64,000 nucleotides of DNA from Marthasterias glacialis (Eukaryota; Echinodermata; Asteroidea; Forcipulatida; Asteriidae), in contig OU452238.1 in NCBI GenBank assembly GCA_911728455.2, positions 14,354,049 through 14,418,048 on the forward strand, written 5' to 3'. Both the position numbers and the translations under genes were made by a program. How positions within the stretch are numbered: position 1 is the first letter of the stretch; every line of letters begins with the position of its first letter. Positions 47,973 to 60,240 of this stretch are shown here, piece by piece. The notes under the pieces were generated by a model. The model was not told the origin of the DNA. It made no database searches and saw only the letters and a program-made list of their open reading frames with translations.

Positions 47973-49720
47973 CTAGGGACCAGATGGTCATGTAACTAAA
48001 AAACTTAAACGCTGCCTTTTCTACGATTGAAGGAAACTTTACAACAGAAGTACAAATTTGGTTTACATGAGATTTCTCATCTTTTATTTGATTGTCTCTG
48101 TTTTTTAAAATTTAACAATTTCAGACTAACCAATCTTAACTATTGCATTAGAATGCAAGGCTATTTTGCTAGTCTGTGAACCAAAAATCATTAAATGTTG
48201 ATCAGAAAGTAAATGTTAATGTATCTTAACTTGCGCTTGTTTTGAAACAGCATAATCAAAATATGAACAGTAAAATGTTGTGAGGAAATTTTATTACAGT
48301 TCCAGTAAATCATCAAGATAGAACCATTCTCATGCCATGTACCCATATTATCAGGGCTACGGTAGAGTGAGCTTAAAATTTTTAAAAGCTTATAATAGAT
48401 TTTGCATTCATAAGTAACTCTCACAGCTGCAGGATTACTCTGATTACGATTGTGTCACTTTGTAGTTGTGATGAAAAGGGAACACGTTTCACAAATTTCT
48501 GCCTGAACAAACTTTACGTTGAATTGTTTTCATTTCATTAATTCAAAAATTCACAAACAATGGAATTCCAAAATAATCAATATTCCGATCGATAACTCAA
48601 CATATTCACATGATGTTATGTGCGTGCTGTGATGTACACGTATATATTAAATATGTATTGAATGAAATAAAAAAAAGTGGATGATTTTTTTTTTAATGTT
48701 CTACAGAATTGTGCTGTCGTTAAATACACACGCCGTTCATCTTACCGTAAGAGGTGTATCCATAGCTACTTAAAAATTGAAGGAAGAAAATACGTCATTT
48801 GCTGTTTCAGAAAGTGAAAACATCTATCTTGACTTATGAGGTAGAAAGATGATACTGAGGGATGTATGGTTTGCCAATTGTTCATTTCGTTTCAATAGGT
48901 ATCGTCACAATACTTGAATCTAGCTTTTACCGGCGGACCTATTTTTAGCGTGGATGTAATCGCGTTCCGAATGGAATGAAAACTGGCAAAGAACGTTCCT
49001 TGAAGAAGATAATGGAGTAGCTAGCTGTGAAAACAAGTGTTGTGTGTCTTCTTATAGAGTCTTATCATACGCTAAGATCACGACAAGACAGTTTTAGAGC
49101 TTTGAAACATGGATAAATGATGTCTAGTATTAATGGATAAATGTCGTGTTAGTCTTCTATCAGAGTCTGGAAATAGATACGGGGATCATTATGGGCTTTA
49201 TGAAATATAGATGACTTAATCTGGGAATGCTTCCACGTGGTTGTTCCTACATTCAAGAAATATATGTTACGATTCACCAGCAAGCAAATAATACTTTTGC
49301 TAAGTAGAGGCGATCACCCTACTGAAAATATTTTAAAATCGAACACAAGGCAAGCACCAAAAGTATTAAGAAAAAAATTTGAAATAATCAATAAAAATAC
49401 AAATTGCAAAAAGACAAACAGATAAGCATAATTAAGAAAACAAAATAATATAAGTTAATTTTCACAAATACATTTCCAAATTGATTACAAAAATATTAAA
49501 AATGATCGTCATCCAAAACCTTATTCTCATCGTGTTCGAACCCATTGTAGGAATGGTTTGGGTGGGTTAGAACAACGTGGAAGAGGATGAAATATGATAG
49601 CTCCAGTATAGGATCGTTATAATAACCAATATTGCGTATTATAGCGCGACGTACTGACATAAAAGTCTGCACAGAGTAAGGGAATTAAGGGTGACAAAGA
49701 CTGAGCACGTGTTCGAATTG
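47973..49720. other. Stretch without recognised genes
   Basis: AT-rich, with no supported coding frame, RNA gene or mobile element. Confidence 0.55.
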
Positions 49721-49829
49721 GCGGCTATGGCTACCGCAGCTGTTACTAATGGTGTTACTGTAACTAAGGGAAGGGCAGCCTATGTTTCAACGCACGTTAA
49801 CGTGGCGATGCAGCTGCAGTCACAGCCGC
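49721..49829. repeat. CG-rich inverted repeat enclosing a 47-codon frame start
   Basis: GCGGCTATGGCTACCGCAGC at 49721-49740 and the reverse complement of 49810-49829 (GCGGCTGTGACTGCAGCTGC) form imperfect arms. An open frame of 47 codons (49727-49870, starting MATAAVTNGVTVTKGRAAYV) begins inside the left arm in a good Kozak context. The frame probably reflects the repeat. The composition recalls the hairpin at 44.1 kb. Confidence 0.4.
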
Positions 49830-49870
49830 TAATATGGAAGCGGACTTTTGTCTTCAGAATGTATGTCTAG

Positions 49871-51544
49871 AAACTTGGCATCTTATGAATAGCTCCACCA
49901 ACGGTAGTGCTTGGTCATTTTTTTTAACTTAAAATGGGCCAATTTCTGCAAGTCACGCATCATGCAGTTGAAGACTGCGTCAAAATGTATTCCTTGCATC
50001 GATTCAATGAATAAGAATAGTCTCATATTTCACGGGTATGTAGTTGTAGTGTGTATTGACGCAATAATGATGACCAAATTATGCGCCGGCTACGGTGAAT
50101 TTACTGCCTTCGGAAGTTACATGAACTATTAATAGATCAATTTTAGACGACTTCTAATTTGTTAATTCATAATGATATGACATTGCTTTCATATATTCAG
50201 GGAGTTATGTCTTTTAATCTTGTTTCTTTTTCGTGTTTCTTTTTTTTCCTTTTTTTATTTATTTAGTTTGTTTATTCATTTTATTCGTTTCCCAAACTTG
50301 CTTTTCTTGTGTAGTTCCTTGTTTCAAGACACTACCTCTGATTTGCTTGGTTTATCTAGGGAAGAAGTAGATAAGTTTGCTTCCCTAAAATCAACGCATG
50401 TTTTCATCATTTAAAAAAAAGTTGAATAACTTTAGTTCCGAACTAACATGACTTTACTGGTACTTTTACTGGGGATCTTATAAAGGCGTACAGTTTGCTG
50501 AGATAATGGTACACTTTAAACAATATGTGATTAAATTAGATTTATTAGTAAATTAGTAAATTTGATTGACACAAAACATGCAATCATAAACTTTTTTATT
50601 TATGTATTTTTTTTTAAAAGACAACATTAATGACAAATTATGTAGGGTCTTCAAGGGTTATACTGCACCAAATCAGATCCTGGTGAACACAAATGACATC
50701 AGGTTATACTTCAAATATACTGGGCCAAATGTCACACCGCGGAAAAACACTGCTTTGAAAAAAATATCTTCTCGTGTCAATCAAAAGAGAGACCTAATAA
50801 CACTAAGCTGGGGGTAAAATATCAGTTAGTTTGAGAATAATATTCAAGTTCCCTGTTCCGGTTGTCAAAGAATGTCTCAAAGGACAGTTAGAATCCCCAT
50901 GTTGTCGAATGTGACGTATCAAATTCACGAGGGAGCTCTTGGATGAAAATATGGCGTGTATGGCTATGAAATGGTTGCCATGGTTTTTAAACCGTGCAGC
51001 AACAAGCGGATGTTTGCGTAAGGTCGAAGCGGACATTGCTTTCGAAGTGGATAGAGTTCTTTATTAAAGCTGGACAATGATGGGATCTCATCGTTATATC
51101 AAAACAGTAGGCTATACACAGAGTGACGGTTGTAAAAATGCCATGTTTTTGTTGCAGTATAGACGAAATAACGGAGAAAGTGATATCAACATCCGGAAAA
51201 CGTCAACGAATCACACTGAATCACTTTACGCAACCAATGTGTTTACAACGTTACAAGGTTGTTTTTAGTACGTGTGACTTTCATAAAATTTCTTCAAAAA
51301 ACACATTATTTACAGATTTTTCCTATTTTTGTCATGGTTGCCGATTAGCAACCATTGTTAGATTTTCAAAGGTCACTGCGTTGTCCCTGCAGAGTAATGT
51401 GGAGTGGAAATCAAATTAAGTATCGGTTACCTGGCCCAAGAGTTCAGTACAGAGTGAAGGTATTTGCTCTCACTGCATCGAATATTTTACATTTATTTGA
51501 ATACAATCTGCGTGCCTTGTTTGTGTACTCAACATTGAGAATAG
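49871..51544. other. Stretch without recognised genes
   Basis: A pyrimidine-rich tract lies near 50218-50300. No gene was identified. The short frames at 50602-50817 and 51123-51419 are unrecognised. Confidence 0.55.
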
Positions 51545-52785
51545 TATAGGTTTTCCCGGCCAAATTCAGCAAAATATCATTCAATTTCATTATTGCGCTT
51601 TCAAATTCACGCGATTTCTCTAATTCAGTCAAACTAGGGTTTCTCTTTAACTATTATTGCATTCAATTTCGTTTATAGGCATTCAAGATTAGAAGATTGC
51701 CATTCTTATGTTGAATATCTACTACCTTTTCCCAAAAGGTGCAATCAAATTCAGAGTCATCGAAGCGCTCTGCGATGTTGCACCTAATGTTCGTTTCTTT
51801 TTCGTTTATGGGTAACGGATTTCAACATTTTGAGCGTTCAAATTCAACATGAGATTGATACGGCTTATGCTTGCGTTTAAAGTTAGCGATACTGTTCTTT
51901 TTACGGCAGTTGCGTGAATAATCTGTTTATGAGTTTTTAATTTAATTCTTATTCTTGGTCTTAATTGCAAATGTTTTCCTTTTACTTTGTTACACACGAA
52001 ATAATTAGATTGAAAATCACTCTAATTAGATTGAAAATAACTTTTTTCGATTGAGGCCACGGTCAAACATTTTGCATTTTGTCCCTAGTTTCAATCGATT
52101 AGAGTAAATTTTAACTCATTAAGAGAGTACCCCATAATTAAACTTTAAAATGTGTCTAAGAACAGTTAAATAAAGTTTTATGGCATTACAAAAAACAATA
52201 AGCAATACAATAAACAATATTTTGCTTGCATTTGCTTGCAATGTAAATGTTTGCTTTGATCTTAAATTCACTTTTTGTCATCTTCTTTATTCGTTAATGT
52301 TTAGATCTTGCAAATTAACTCTCGAATACTTCAAGCAGCCTTCCTCTATCTACAGTGCTCAATCTTCGTATGACCACGGGCAGACATTATTTTTTGCCTC
52401 AAAATCGTATATTTAGTGAGAGGTATAAGTGTAGAAATGAATTCCCCTCATAATGTCCTAACTTTATATATAGGCAAATACGAACCAGAAAGGGCATACC
52501 GAAGAAACGAATTTGAATACAAACATTTCTAAAATGTTTGCCAGTTGACGAAAATGAATAGTCAACCAGCCCGCTCCTGCTGTCTTTGACGAAATTGAAT
52601 GAACTAAGTGACCATTTTAAATTGAATGATTTTATTTGTCGAATGAATGCTCACGTGTCGAAATTGAAGGACTCTTTTTAACTGTTGAATGTTGATGTAC
52701 CCGAGAATTTATTTTCAAGCGAAATTGAATGACCCCGGTATTAACTTGAATGGATTTTTGTTGAAATTGGCCGGGAAAACCTATA
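51545..52785. mobile_element. 1.23-kb fold-back element with ATTCAATTTCG subterminal repeats
   Basis: The left end (51549) GGTTTTCCCGGCCAAATTCA and the reverse complement of the right end (52781) GGTTTTCCCGGCCAATTTCA are near-identical inverted repeats, flanked on both sides by TATA (51545-51548 and 52782-52785). Inward of both ends the sequence carries many copies of CATTCAATTT(CG), in opposite orientation in the two halves. A 24-bp tandem repeat around TAATTAGATTGAAAAT lies at about 52002-52045. TATA may be a 4-bp target duplication or part of the inverted repeat, since it is self-complementary. No transposase frame is present. Confidence 0.65.
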
Positions 52786-52907
52786 TTAGAAAATTTGACA
52801 GAACCAAAGAAACAAGTAACGCTTATTTTCAACTATGGTCCCTAGGTGCAAAATTAGAACTTAGGAATACGAAATATTACAATCCTTGTGCCCTGTTGGC
52901 AAGCAGG

Positions 52908-53048
52908 CACCAAGAACCAAGAAATCTAGTCACAAACCAAGAACATCGAGCCCAGAACCAGGAACATCGAGCCCAGGACCAAAAACATTGAGTTGAGTAC
53001 AATTAACATCACATTCAGAACCATGAACATCCAGCCAAGAACACTAAA
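52908..53048 (+). repeat. Degenerate minisatellite of about 21 bp units
   Basis: Units related to CCCAGAACCAGGAACATCGA repeat about six times, clearest at 52940-52985 and fading on both sides (CAAGAACCAAG, AGAACCATGAACATCCAG). Confidence 0.7.
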
Positions 53049-53160
53049 AAAAAACTGTACTCCCACAGAGCAATAGATCTTTATCATGCTGCCACCATCT
53101 TGGTCATGTTCCTTGTATCCAACAACAGTATTGAACGCTAATATTCATTGTGCAAAAAGG

Positions 53161-53254
53161 AACCAGACTATTTGACCTTCCAGCCTCGGTTTAGTTGCAT
53201 TGATTTGAATAGGAGAAAATCAAGATGACCGCACCATGATAAAGGTCTATACAG
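53161..53254 (+). repeat. Dispersed repeat 'CCAGACTATTTGACC', copy 1
   Basis: Contains CCAGACTATTTGACCTTCC, GCCTCGGTTTAGTTGCATTG and AAGATGACCGCACCATGATA. The copies at 62555-62616 and 63618-63706 share GCCTCGGTTTG and AAGATGGCGGCACC or AAAATGGCCGCAACG. The family is unknown to me and boundaries are set by the shared part only. Confidence 0.55.
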
Positions 53255-53808
53255 GTCCATGAGAAACTTAAGGGTGGAATACAAGCCCGCCCTTTCCCCT
53301 GAATCGTGTCTGGATAACACGTTGTGACATAGATGTCATTGCACTCACATCAAACCTGCTTCTCTCGTCATATTTAAAATGATACATCTGAGCTCCAAGC
53401 CGACTTGACCATCCCCATAGTGCTTCCTGGAGATTATTCTTACTACATCCCATAATTCCGACAAATCCCATAGTAACCGCGTCTTGGGTTACTCCTTACA
53501 TCACAAAATATTACCCAATTGGTTTCTAAGATGAATTTCATCTCTAATGGTAGATATTATACTGTGTCTTCCGCAGTTAATGTTTCATTTTTTTTTAATT
53601 CAAAGATTCTTCTCGGGAGACGGATTGTAGTCTTTCAATATTGCCCTTGACTCTTTTGTCAGACAGCTTACTAATTTTTGTGCAACACGACAGTAAGAAA
53701 GTCGATCAAACAAGCCGAAAATTTCAATCATTTGAAACATCTTAAACTTTCCCTAATAACTGCTTTTATTATATTTTCAGGCAATAAACCACAAGGAAAA
53801 CTGACTGG

Positions 53809-53978
53809 GAAAATTGTTAAATCACTTTTGGTGTGAACAAAGAAAAATTGACTGGTGCGGGATTCGAACCTGCGGCCACTGTCTGAATTACCTGTATTTC
53901 TTTCGGTGGTCGCAGGTTCAAATCCCGCTCCAGTCAATTTTTCTTTGTTCACCCCAAAATTGATTTTAATGAATTTTC
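53809..53978. mobile_element. Inverted pair of tRNA T-arm-like sequences
   Basis: Two arms of about 75 bp face each other around a centre near 53893. Each contains GACTGG(T/A)GCGGGATT(C/T)GAACC and an AAAGAAAAATTGACTGG extension. Read from the centre outward, each arm is GGTTCGAATCCCGC followed by ACCAGTCA, i.e. a tRNA T-arm with B-box plus a 3' end. Arms extend outward through GAACAAAG and TTTTGG to GAAAATT. It could be a head-to-head pair of truncated tRNA-derived SINEs or a fold-back element that captured a tRNA fragment. Confidence 0.6.
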
Positions 53979-56414
53979 TTCACTTTCTTTCAAAGAGAAA
54001 ATCTCTCTAAGTTTTGTTTGTTTGCTTGTCTGTGTTTGTATTTATTTTTCTTATAAATCCACGTTCCCATTTTGATAGACCTATTATATTAGTACTTTAT
54101 AGTTCCCCATCTGCTTACCACGGGATTCAGCGCTTACAGCCCACAGAAATGTGTGCTGTACAGAACGCTATGCAGAGGTAAGCAGAGCCATGAAATTTAA
54201 CCCAAAGTCAAACATGTAGGAAATCACCACACTGGAAATCTTCGCTGAGTGTCATAGCGCCCTCTTCCCGTGTCCCCTAAATTACGCTTCTGGATCTTGT
54301 TGAATCATTATCAAAAAAATCGCTTTTAGTTTATATCACACAGGAAACCTCGCATATTAAAACACCTCAAGGTTTTAGCACAATTGACATTTATTTACTT
54401 ATTTATTTATTTATTTATTTTCTTATTTTTTCATTTTAAATAGAATTGTTTTTCTTTAACACCCCCTTTTTTGTTATTACCCGAACAGATGTTTTTATGA
54501 TTCTGAACCACACACTCATACCTTAGCATAATAATCGTTAAGTTTCTTGATAAATCGTGTTGCATAAAAATGATAAATGGACGCTGAAAATCTAAGATTT
54601 GCATCCCATTTCCTCCAGGACGACCCTTAATGTCAATTTAGATTTTCAAAGATCAAACTATATAAAGTTTTTTTTCTTCGAAATGAAGAAACTAAGAGCA
54701 TGTTTTGATGTCAGTCTCATCGACGAGACACTTCCCCGTCTTCAAACAAACAAAAATCAATAAAACGTTTTCGTTGTCAACATACCCACAGACTCTGAAA
54801 TCTCAAGACGAGAGGACGAGGCAAATTTTAAATTAATTCAATTTTAGTACATCTAAAAATTTGGTTTGCTATGATTTTATTCTTAACCAATTCATCAGCT
54901 AATGATAGGTAGTTCCCCCAAGGGGAGGGGGTCGGGCAAACATTCCCCTCGTCCATGGATAATTTCCCTCGTTGTAGGATAGACTCGTTCAGTCCTTGGA
55001 GCTTAATGGACTCGTCCAGTCCTTGCAGTTCTCAAGATATTCCTTATGGATTGAGGGTTACTCTAGTTCACTAATTACCACATTGAAGGTCAGACCTCGA
55101 GGGTGAAATTAAACTCGTCAATGACAACCAAGTACTAAAGCATTCGATTTGAAACACGATACCCTGAGTTCTGCTACCAAGTAATAATTAAACTTGACAA
55201 AGAGCAAGTCTACTTAACAGCCAGAACACTGGTTAGCCAGTTTACCGGAGGGAGTAACAAAAGCAGACAGACTGAGTTGTTGGCTATTTATTTATTTTGT
55301 TTAATTGAATTATGGTTTTCTGGATTCTATATTCCCCGTAAGGCTAATCTATTATTTTGTAAATTCCGCATTCATTTTACGTTTCTAGAGAAATATTGAT
55401 ACAATATCTCAAGCTAAAGGCAAGCCGATCTATAAGAAGACCTTAATTAAGGGTCTCCGGTAAATTGAGCAAATAATCAATCAGTCAATCGACATTGTTG
55501 ATCAATCGATATTGATCAATGGATCAATTTAAACTTCATCGTGAGCGGGGTCTGGGAGCTCACATTCTGTTTGGATCACGTTTTTAAAAACCCTTCACTA
55601 GAAGGACTCTGCTGATGTAACGACGTTATCATATTATTGTCCGAAAAACTATTTTCAAAAAATTATTACTGATAGTTCTGAAATGACAACGCACCTTACT
55701 CAATGGACAGAACAAATTGAAGTGTTTTCTATCGGCGGCACGGCAGGTTGTTTTTAATCATTACAAATGCTCCTTTAAAGATCTCCTGCTGATATCCACA
55801 CACCTTATGAAACTCCCACAATGTGTCTGCATATCGCCAGAAATTAATTATGCAGAAGGTCATTCTGATGCACCTCACGTCCATTTCACAAGAGAATCCA
55901 TTAATATGAAGAATTAAATTCTGCCCCTCGAAAGGCGAAATATTTAATCTTGAGTTACGGAGCCTGAAACATGTCTTACGCACCTTGTGATATAATGTGT
56001 CAATACATTACACTTCACATAAGACAAAATACACATGAGGAATTTGTAATGTTAAACCGTAATGAGTTTGCAGTCACTCTGGCAAGAAATACCGTCTACA
56101 ACACACTTTAGGTCCACAGAGCTTTAACAAAATACAAGACCAGAGTTTTTTACTTTGCAAAAATGAAAGTAATAACCGTAAGAACGCACGTGAGCGGTTT
56201 TGTAAACGTTCTAACATAATTTTATACAAAAGCCACGAAGTAGCCTCAAAGTAACCTTTCTTATTTTCTATTTCAACCTGGTGACGTCAAGTGTGGGTTA
56301 ATAATGTTATAGTCGTGCAACACTGCTTAATTGGATGGATCTGCTCGGAGTTCCCACCTCGTGGTAGACATACTGAGGGCGCTCTTGACAAATAGCTCCT
56401 GGTGTCCTGAGCAT
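53979..56414. other. Stretch without recognised genes
   Basis: Contains a (TTTA)n microsatellite at 54389-54421 and an ATCGATATTGATCAAT-like imperfect repeat near 55480-55530. No gene is supported. Confidence 0.55.
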
Positions 56415-56934
56415 ACCCAGCATTAGTCAGGTACCAGACCCAAAAATCTCTGACTATTCTCTGTCGATTTTAGGGTCCGGTATCACCTAAATGTCACGTG
56501 ACAAAAAAAGAAGGAATTCCTCCTTTTCCGAAAACATCCGAAATGCTCCGAACTCGTTGTCGTCAACCAGTTGAACATTCGGACAGAGTTGTTGAAGGTT
56601 GGACATTTCTTTTGTTGATAAAAATTCAAAAATTTTGCAGACACATCCCATTATCGTTTTCTTTTTCCCAAAAAAAATTCAACTCTTTTTTTGAATATAT
56701 TTGTAACATTTTTACAAACTGATTATTCCAGGCTTTTTGAAAGTAAAGCCCGTCATCAGCGCTCCGTTGTTGTTTTTTTTTATCCAATGACATCGTCCAC
56801 CGTTGGTGACAAGTAATTCATGTTTATATATGTTGCGTCATGATCTATGTTTAGCTTTGGATGATGCCTGACCTTAGATTTTTAATAAGAGTCGTCAGGG
56901 AATCTTTGGTCGGGGAACCAGACTAACCCAGCAT
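56415..56934. mobile_element. 502-bp element of the 2.35-kb family, 9-bp TSD, with nested insert
   Basis: ACCCAGCAT flanks the element at 56415-56423 and 56926-56934. The ends TAGTCAGGTACCAGACCC (left) and TAGTCTGGTTCCCCGACC (reverse-complemented right) and the adjoining CAAAAATCTCTGACTATTC, CTGTCGATTTT and AGAGTCGTCAGGGA match the 94-bp element at 2353-2446. Between CTGTCGATTTT and TTAATAAGAGTC it holds about 410 extra bases. These begin TAGGGTCCGGTATCACC and end with sequence whose reverse complement is TAAGGTCAGGCATCATCC, so they have inverted ends of their own and GATTT on both sides. This looks like a second element nested inside the first. No transposase frame. Confidence 0.75.
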
Positions 56935-57195
56935 TATCGAGTCTCATTTAATTGATTGAGCCAAACATAAACGTTTATCAGGGACCATTCTAATGACGCG
57001 CTCACGGACATGAGAATAGTCTTAACCGTCCATTGGAGGGACCGGTACATTTAACTCTGCTGAAAGCAAATATCACAGAACCAATTGATGACTAAAGGGT
57101 CAAATGAACTCAGATGAACCTCAATATGGACAAACTTTCACCGAGTACAATTTATCAACCTAACAAAATAAAATATTTGCATAGAGTCATGTCCC

Positions 57196-57303
57196 ATGGA
57201 GTTTAACAACGCGTGTCTGTGCCAAATGGCTGTCTCTTATCTCACGTTGGTGTTCCCTTTAGGACTGGTCACAATTTCAGGATTGGTGATGGGCAAGATG
57301 TAA
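57196..57303 (+). CDS. Small frame with one transmembrane-like segment, possibly an exon
   Basis: ATG to TAA encodes 35 residues: MEFNNACLCQMAVSYLTLVF then PLGLVTISGLVMGKM. The stretch from MAVSYL to GLVMG is about 20 hydrophobic residues, long enough to span a membrane. The stop overlaps AAGAT|GTAAGG, which could instead be a splice donor (GT at 57300-57301). No family is recognised and no acceptor or promoter supports it. Chance is a serious alternative. Confidence 0.2.
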   Translation: MEFNNACLCQMAVSYLTLVFPLGLVTISGLVMGKM

Positions 57304-57684
57304 GGAGTGACCGTGCATCCATGGTAGAAATTCAATATCAATCAAGACAGTCAAGGACTACCGCTGGGAGGACAATCAACAACTTTAATGAAGTACCTTA
57401 GACATGGCGTAGCTTTAAAGTACAAGTTAACTGTTGTACATAGTTGGGAATTATTCAAATCATACACTCAGGGATTTGATTTGAACCACACTTTGTAAAA
57501 AGCAAACACTGACTGCTAAAAAATACTTGATTTGAAATTAAGATTCAAGACAAAGCTCGTTCTATAGACTAGTTAGTCAAACATTGTCCTTGTACAAACC
57601 TTTCAAACAGCAAACTTTTTTAAACGCAAAGATATGCATTTTTTTTAACCGGCTTCCATGATTACTTTGCTTAGCTACTAAACT

Positions 57685-57892
57685 GGTGCATTCCGGTCGG
57701 CTTTATGGTTTATTCCCTACCTTTCACCTCTGAGGACCCGGTTTGAATGGGTGGGTCCACCACCTCCACCCCGTCCCAAACTGACATTTCTTCACCATCT
57801 TCTCTGCACAAATATATTCAGGCCTACGGGGAGCAGTTCCAGTCGTTTTTGATGACCCCTTGATTTAATAAATACGATATAACAAAACATGC
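57685..57892 (+). repeat. tRNA-like SINE, second copy of the 38.7-kb family
   Basis: GTTTATTCCCTACCTTTCAC, CTCTGAGGACCCGGTTTGAAT (decayed B-box) and the tail GACCCCTTGATTTAATAAAT correspond to the copy at 38730-38985. The middle is divergent, so this is an old copy. Confidence 0.5.
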
Positions 57893-59291
57893 TGATCTAT
57901 AAGTACAAACGCCCCGCTACTGAGATACCCATTATTATAGTCACCTTACTATTCTCGTCTCATTATAAAGTCTTTTAATACTGTAATTTTCCCCAGTGCT
58001 ACTGCACTTCCTTTACCTTCAAACTTTAATTTTGCAATGGGAACATTTGATCTATGAGTAATACACTACGCACTTGAATAACACTCAGTGAGATATTGAT
58101 TATTATTTATTATACAGGGAGCTACAGGCGGTAGGAAAGAGCAAAGAGCATCTTCACTCTCCGTTAAATGTGAGTAATGCCTCCTCATGCGTCCTCATAA
58201 ATAGCTCCAAATGGTACCTTTGTGTCCCTAATCAAACACATCCAACGTAAGGAGCTCGATTCTTCGTATTCAACTGTAAAAATAAAACTCAAGAATTATT
58301 CACAAACTAATGAGTAATGTACCAAAATGTGAGAGATTTGCAGAATCTCATCATAGCGATGCGTATAACAAATTCCACTGAAACGATCCGTGATGACTGC
58401 GACATACGTCATCCAAAAGAAGTAAAAACAAGGCAGAGCTTCTAAGAATTTAATTCAATAATTGGGGTATATTGGAAAGAAAAGCGATAAGTGAACCGTA
58501 GTTGGTTAAACTTGTTATTTCTCTCGATGTTTCACGCTGTTGACGCCCTTACTCGCCTCCAATAATTTGATTGTTTTGGTCCATTTAAGATGGTGACAAT
58601 ATTTCAGTGAATAGTGGAATTAATTGCATAGAATCTGACACTGTTAATGAACCGACGTTGTAGAACTGAAATATTCAGAAATACTTCTTGCATGCATAAA
58701 TAGATTACCACAAGAAGGTGTGTCTTTTCCCAACTTTAAAAATCAATAGAGGAATCGGCGTGAAGTCAGTACCCATTAGTGGGTTTGATTGAAAGGTTAG
58801 TTTGCCAGGACTTGCGTTGATCGAGCACTCAACATTTTCCCCAAAAGAACGGCTCGGAATGCGTCGGCAAACAGAGAAAAGTCTACCGGGAAACGGCGCG
58901 ACGGCAAGGCAGGCTGGTCTTGGTGTTTGCTCTTAAGGAAATAAACTTGACATACTGTTACCTTGATTGTTGTGGATGCTCTGAGAATGTGTTACGCACA
59001 CAAATACCTCATCCAACTCAACAATGTTAAAGGGTTAGCACGCCTTTGGTATTTTCAGAGCGGACTTGTTTTTGTTTATTTCCTCAACACAGTTCTTGTT
59101 CAGACCCTAAATAAATAAGATAAACTGTTATACCGATATACACATGATACACGAGTCGAAACTAGTTTACTCCGACTCTCGAAGAGGAAACGATAAATTT
59201 ACAAGTTTTTTTTAACATAACATTACTTTATAAAGAAACTTGTTTCAATGAGGCATGATTAACGGATACTTTAGCGATGGTACATCATGTT
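57893..59291. other. Stretch without recognised genes
   Basis: No gene, RNA or repeat was recognised in this segment. Confidence 0.55.
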
Positions 59292-60198
59292 CGCTGTCTT
59301 TATTTGACGTCAATGAAACGTTATTTGGGTTTTTATACCGTTAAACCGATGTGTGGTAAGCTCTGTACACTCAGTGCTTTCCAAATACTGTAATAATAAC
59401 ATCCACAAGCTACTCCGAAGGGACTTATAACTAGCCAGAGCTGTCTCATATTTTGCTGCAAACAATTCTAATTTCACAATTTATAATCGATCGGTCACGT
59501 ACCGTGAAGTTAGCAAAGTACAAAGCTGCCCCAGATAATTCCGTTTGACTTAATCCAACGGAAAACGAATAATGGATAAACGAATGCATTATGCAAAAGC
59601 TAAAAGTTGCATTTATGATAGTTTTTGCACAAAAAAAAACATTACGCAAAGTGGGCGTCATTTGCCGTTTTCCCGAGAACGTAAATTGTGAAAGGGTTTT
59701 TTACGTGATGTAATTATATTCCCTGAAAACTTGACAGATGGAAAAATGTTCTTTCTAAAAGAGGAATGTCCGTCCAGAAGACGTTCATTATCGGTAACAA
59801 TAAGAGGGTTTGTTGTGCGTCCTCCCCCCTCCCCCTCCCCCTTTAATGTAAAATAAACCGATTCGGCTGTCTTTATTTGACGTCCACAAAATAACGTTAT
59901 TTGGGGTTTTTATACCATTAAACCGATGTGTGATAAGCTCTGTACACTCTGTGCTTTCCAAATACTGTAATTAAAAAAAACATAAGCTACTTCGAAGGGA
60001 CTTATAACTAGCCAGAGCTGTCTCATATTATGATATAAACAATTCTAATTTCACAATTTATAATCGATCGATCACGTACCGTGAAGTTAGCAAAGTACAA
60101 AGCTGCCCCAGATATTTCCGTTTGACTTAATCCAACGGAAAACGAATAATGGATAAACGAACGCATTATGCAAAAGCTAAAAGTTGTAATTATGATAA

Positions 60199-60240
<42 letters not shown>

